From DUPQ01 sp041678685 (GTDB lineage Bacteria > Bacillota > Clostridia > DUPQ01): DNA of 23,821 bases. Shown here piece by piece: positions 22,425 to 23,821 of this stretch. Numbering within the stretch: the first letter of the stretch is position 1; every line of letters begins with the position of its first letter. The notes beneath the pieces are model-generated. The model was not told where the DNA came from. It ran no database searches and worked only from the letters and a program-made list of their open reading frames with translations. Position numbers and translations under genes: made by a program. Where the stretch lies: assembly GCA_041678685.1 (NCBI GenBank), contig JBAYNV010000017.1:1-23821 (forward strand), given 5' to 3'.

Positions 22425-23821
22425 TCAGCACTGTGACATTATCCTTAAATAGAAAGCTACTGTCTTGTATTCGGATTCAAGAGGTATCCTCTCATTGTTG
22501 CCATGAATAAATGATCTTTCCTCTTTTGTCAGTGCCATTGCTGAGAACCTGTATACCTTGTCAGATATCCTGCAGTAATGCCTTGAATCTGAACATGCGA
22601 CCATAAGATAGGGAGAGATGATGGCTTCCGGCCAGGTCTGGCTTATAGCATTCTTCAGAATACTCCATCCTTTGCAATCAGTGCTTGAATATATGCTGGG
22701 GTTCATTCCGTGAATGATCTCGAAATCTATCTTGTCATTCTTAGCACGAGCCCTGAGCTGATCTCTTGCGGACTCATATGTGTCAGTACCTATGAGCCTT
22801 ATGTTTGCCGTATATGATGCATTTGGAGGAAGGACATTAGGCGCAGTGCTTCCCTCAGCCATAGTGAATGCGACTGTTGTTCTCATAAGGGCATTGAGCT
22901 CTCCGCCTTTTTTGATGCACAGCATATTCAGTATCGGCTGAAAACACCATAGATTGGAGAATATGAGCTTATAGACAAATGATGAATGACGTCCTAATGT
23001 ATCGAACATTTCCTTTACAGGAGGTGTCATCTGGCTTAAAAACGGATGGTTCTCGATATTTACCACCGCCTGTGAAAGCTGTCCGATTATTGTATGTCTG
23101 GGAGGTGCTGATGCGTGTCCTCCGGCACTCTTCATTTTAAGTCTGATATCCGTCATGCCTTTTTCACCTACGCCGACAAGAGCGCACGGTTGCTTGACGC
23201 CCGGAAATATATCTTCAACAACTGCTCCGCCTTCGTCCAGTACCAAAGCCGGTCTGATGTTTTTTTGACTGAGCAGTTCAACGATAGCGGGGCATGTAGG
23301 CCCTGCTATCTCTTCATCTCCTGCAAAGGAGAAATATATATCATTATCCGGTACGAAACCTTTTGCGATCAGGTTATCCGCTGCTTCCAATATTCCAATG
23401 AATGTACCCTTAGTATCGAGAGTCCCTCTTCCCCATAGGATCCCATTTTCTATGATCGCATCAAAAGCAGGTTTATCCCACTGGCTTTCATTTACTGTCA
23501 CAACATCATAATGTGCCATGAATACTTTAGGTTCCTTACTGCTTTTCCCTTTCCACTTGAATAACAGTCCCGTATCAAGGACATGATCAAGAGAGCATGC
23601 CTTATACACATTTGGAAACATGGCAGGAAGACGTTCCTGAAGCTTTAAAAATTCGTTGATATCTGTCTGTGCAGCATTTCTGCTGGATATAGTCCTAAAT
23701 CTGATAAGTTCCTGAAAATCCTTTACGACCTTTTCTCTGTCAAAATCATGATCGGTGCATTTAGCTTTCTTTTCAATTTTTGGACTGAATAACAGCGCCC
23801 GCATTATGATCATGAAGAGAA
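22425..23821 (-). CDS. M20-family metallopeptidase, PM20D1/CPS1-like (5' end outside window)
   Basis: A dinuclear zinc amidohydrolase/carboxypeptidase. Metal and catalytic residues (counted from the ATG at 23813) are H101 in MAHYDVV, D133 in GRGTLDTKG, E167/E168 in GDEEIAG, D193 in LDEGGA, and a His in the C-terminal FIHGNNERI. The long lid domain and the PPNASYTANIRL block fit the PM20D1/CPS1-like branch, whose members hydrolyse or make N-acyl amino acids or cleave dipeptides. No ribosome binding site precedes the ATG at 23813 or the next one, and the frame stays open to the window edge, so the true start is probably beyond it. The gene ends 24 bases before a terminator hairpin. Confidence 0.88.
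   Translation of the reverse strand, partial: LFMIIMRALLFSPKIEKKAKCTDHDFDREKVVKDFQELIRFRTISSRNAAQTDINEFLKLQERLPAMFPNVYKACSLDHVLDTGLLFKWKGKSSKEPKVFMAHYDVVTVNESQWDKPAFDAIIENGILWGRGTLDTKGTFIGILEAADNLIAKGFVPDNDIYFSFAGDEEIAGPTCPAIVELLSQKNIRPALVLDEGGAVVEDIFPGVKQPCALVGVGEKGMTDIRLKMKSAGGHASAPPRHTIIGQLSQAVVNIENHPFLSQMTPPVKEMFDTLGRHSSFVYKLIFSNLWCFQPILNMLCIKKGGELNALMRTTVAFTMAEGSTAPNVLPPNASYTANIRLIGTDTYESARDQLRARAKNDKIDFEIIHGMNPSIYSSTDCKGWSILKNAISQTWPEAIISPYLMVACSDSRHYCRISDKVYRFSAMALTKEERSFIHGNNERIPLESEYKTVAFYLRIMSQC

Overview
The window looks like a chromosomal segment of a low-to-moderate GC member of the Clostridia (Lachnospiraceae-like, family not certain). The reasons are the Firmicutes-type gene set (radA, a CarD-like regulator, ispD/ispF, cysS), strong AGGAGG-type ribosome binding sites, TTG and GTG starts, heavy use of ATA and AGG codons, and an oxygen-sensitive glycyl radical enzyme. 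There are no rRNA or tRNA genes, no CRISPR array and no recognisable transposase or integrase.

Region 1 (1-3224) is housekeeping: the end of an unidentified gene, radA, a carD-like gene behind a perfect sigma-A promoter, ispD, and a convergent, clearly atypical ispF-like gene that overlaps the 3' end of ispD. Region 2 (3398-5609) holds a small membrane protein and a membrane-anchored SH3b/GH18 cell-envelope hydrolase. Region 3 (5671-10934) is a tightly packed five-gene run: flavin reductase-like protein, D-Ala-D-Ala ligase, glutamate racemase, a GHL6/GH42-like glycosidase and an OGG1-type DNA glycosylase. It is followed by a promoter and a structured RNA of about 190 nt that resembles a 6S RNA.

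Region 4 (11203-20226, minus strand) reads cysS, glycyl radical enzyme (GRE) activase, divergent GRE, sedoheptulokinase-like FGGY kinase, class I mannose-6-phosphate isomerase-like protein and EamA transporter with gaps of 4 to 41 bases. A URO-D-like protein follows behind its own possible promoter. The kinase, isomerase, GRE and activase look like an undescribed anaerobic route for a (phospho)sugar. The GRE keeps the Cys-x-Glu of the eliminases but has an unusual glycyl loop (RIHGTFVNF) and lacks the His-Asp pair of glycerol and choline GREs.

Region 5 (20306-23821, minus strand) holds an Rsm22-type methyltransferase whose strong ribosome binding site points to an AUA start, a methyltransferase with foreign codon use, and an M20 peptidase that runs off the window. 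The foreign methyltransferase lies in an insert of about 1036 bp bounded by a 16-bp direct repeat. Removing the insert plus one repeat copy restores a terminator between the peptidase and rsm22. The insert also carries a 92-nt three-way-junction structure with its own divergent -10 and a downstream terminator, so it may be a mobile methyltransferase plus small-RNA module. This insert and the GRE cluster are the two most interesting parts of the window.
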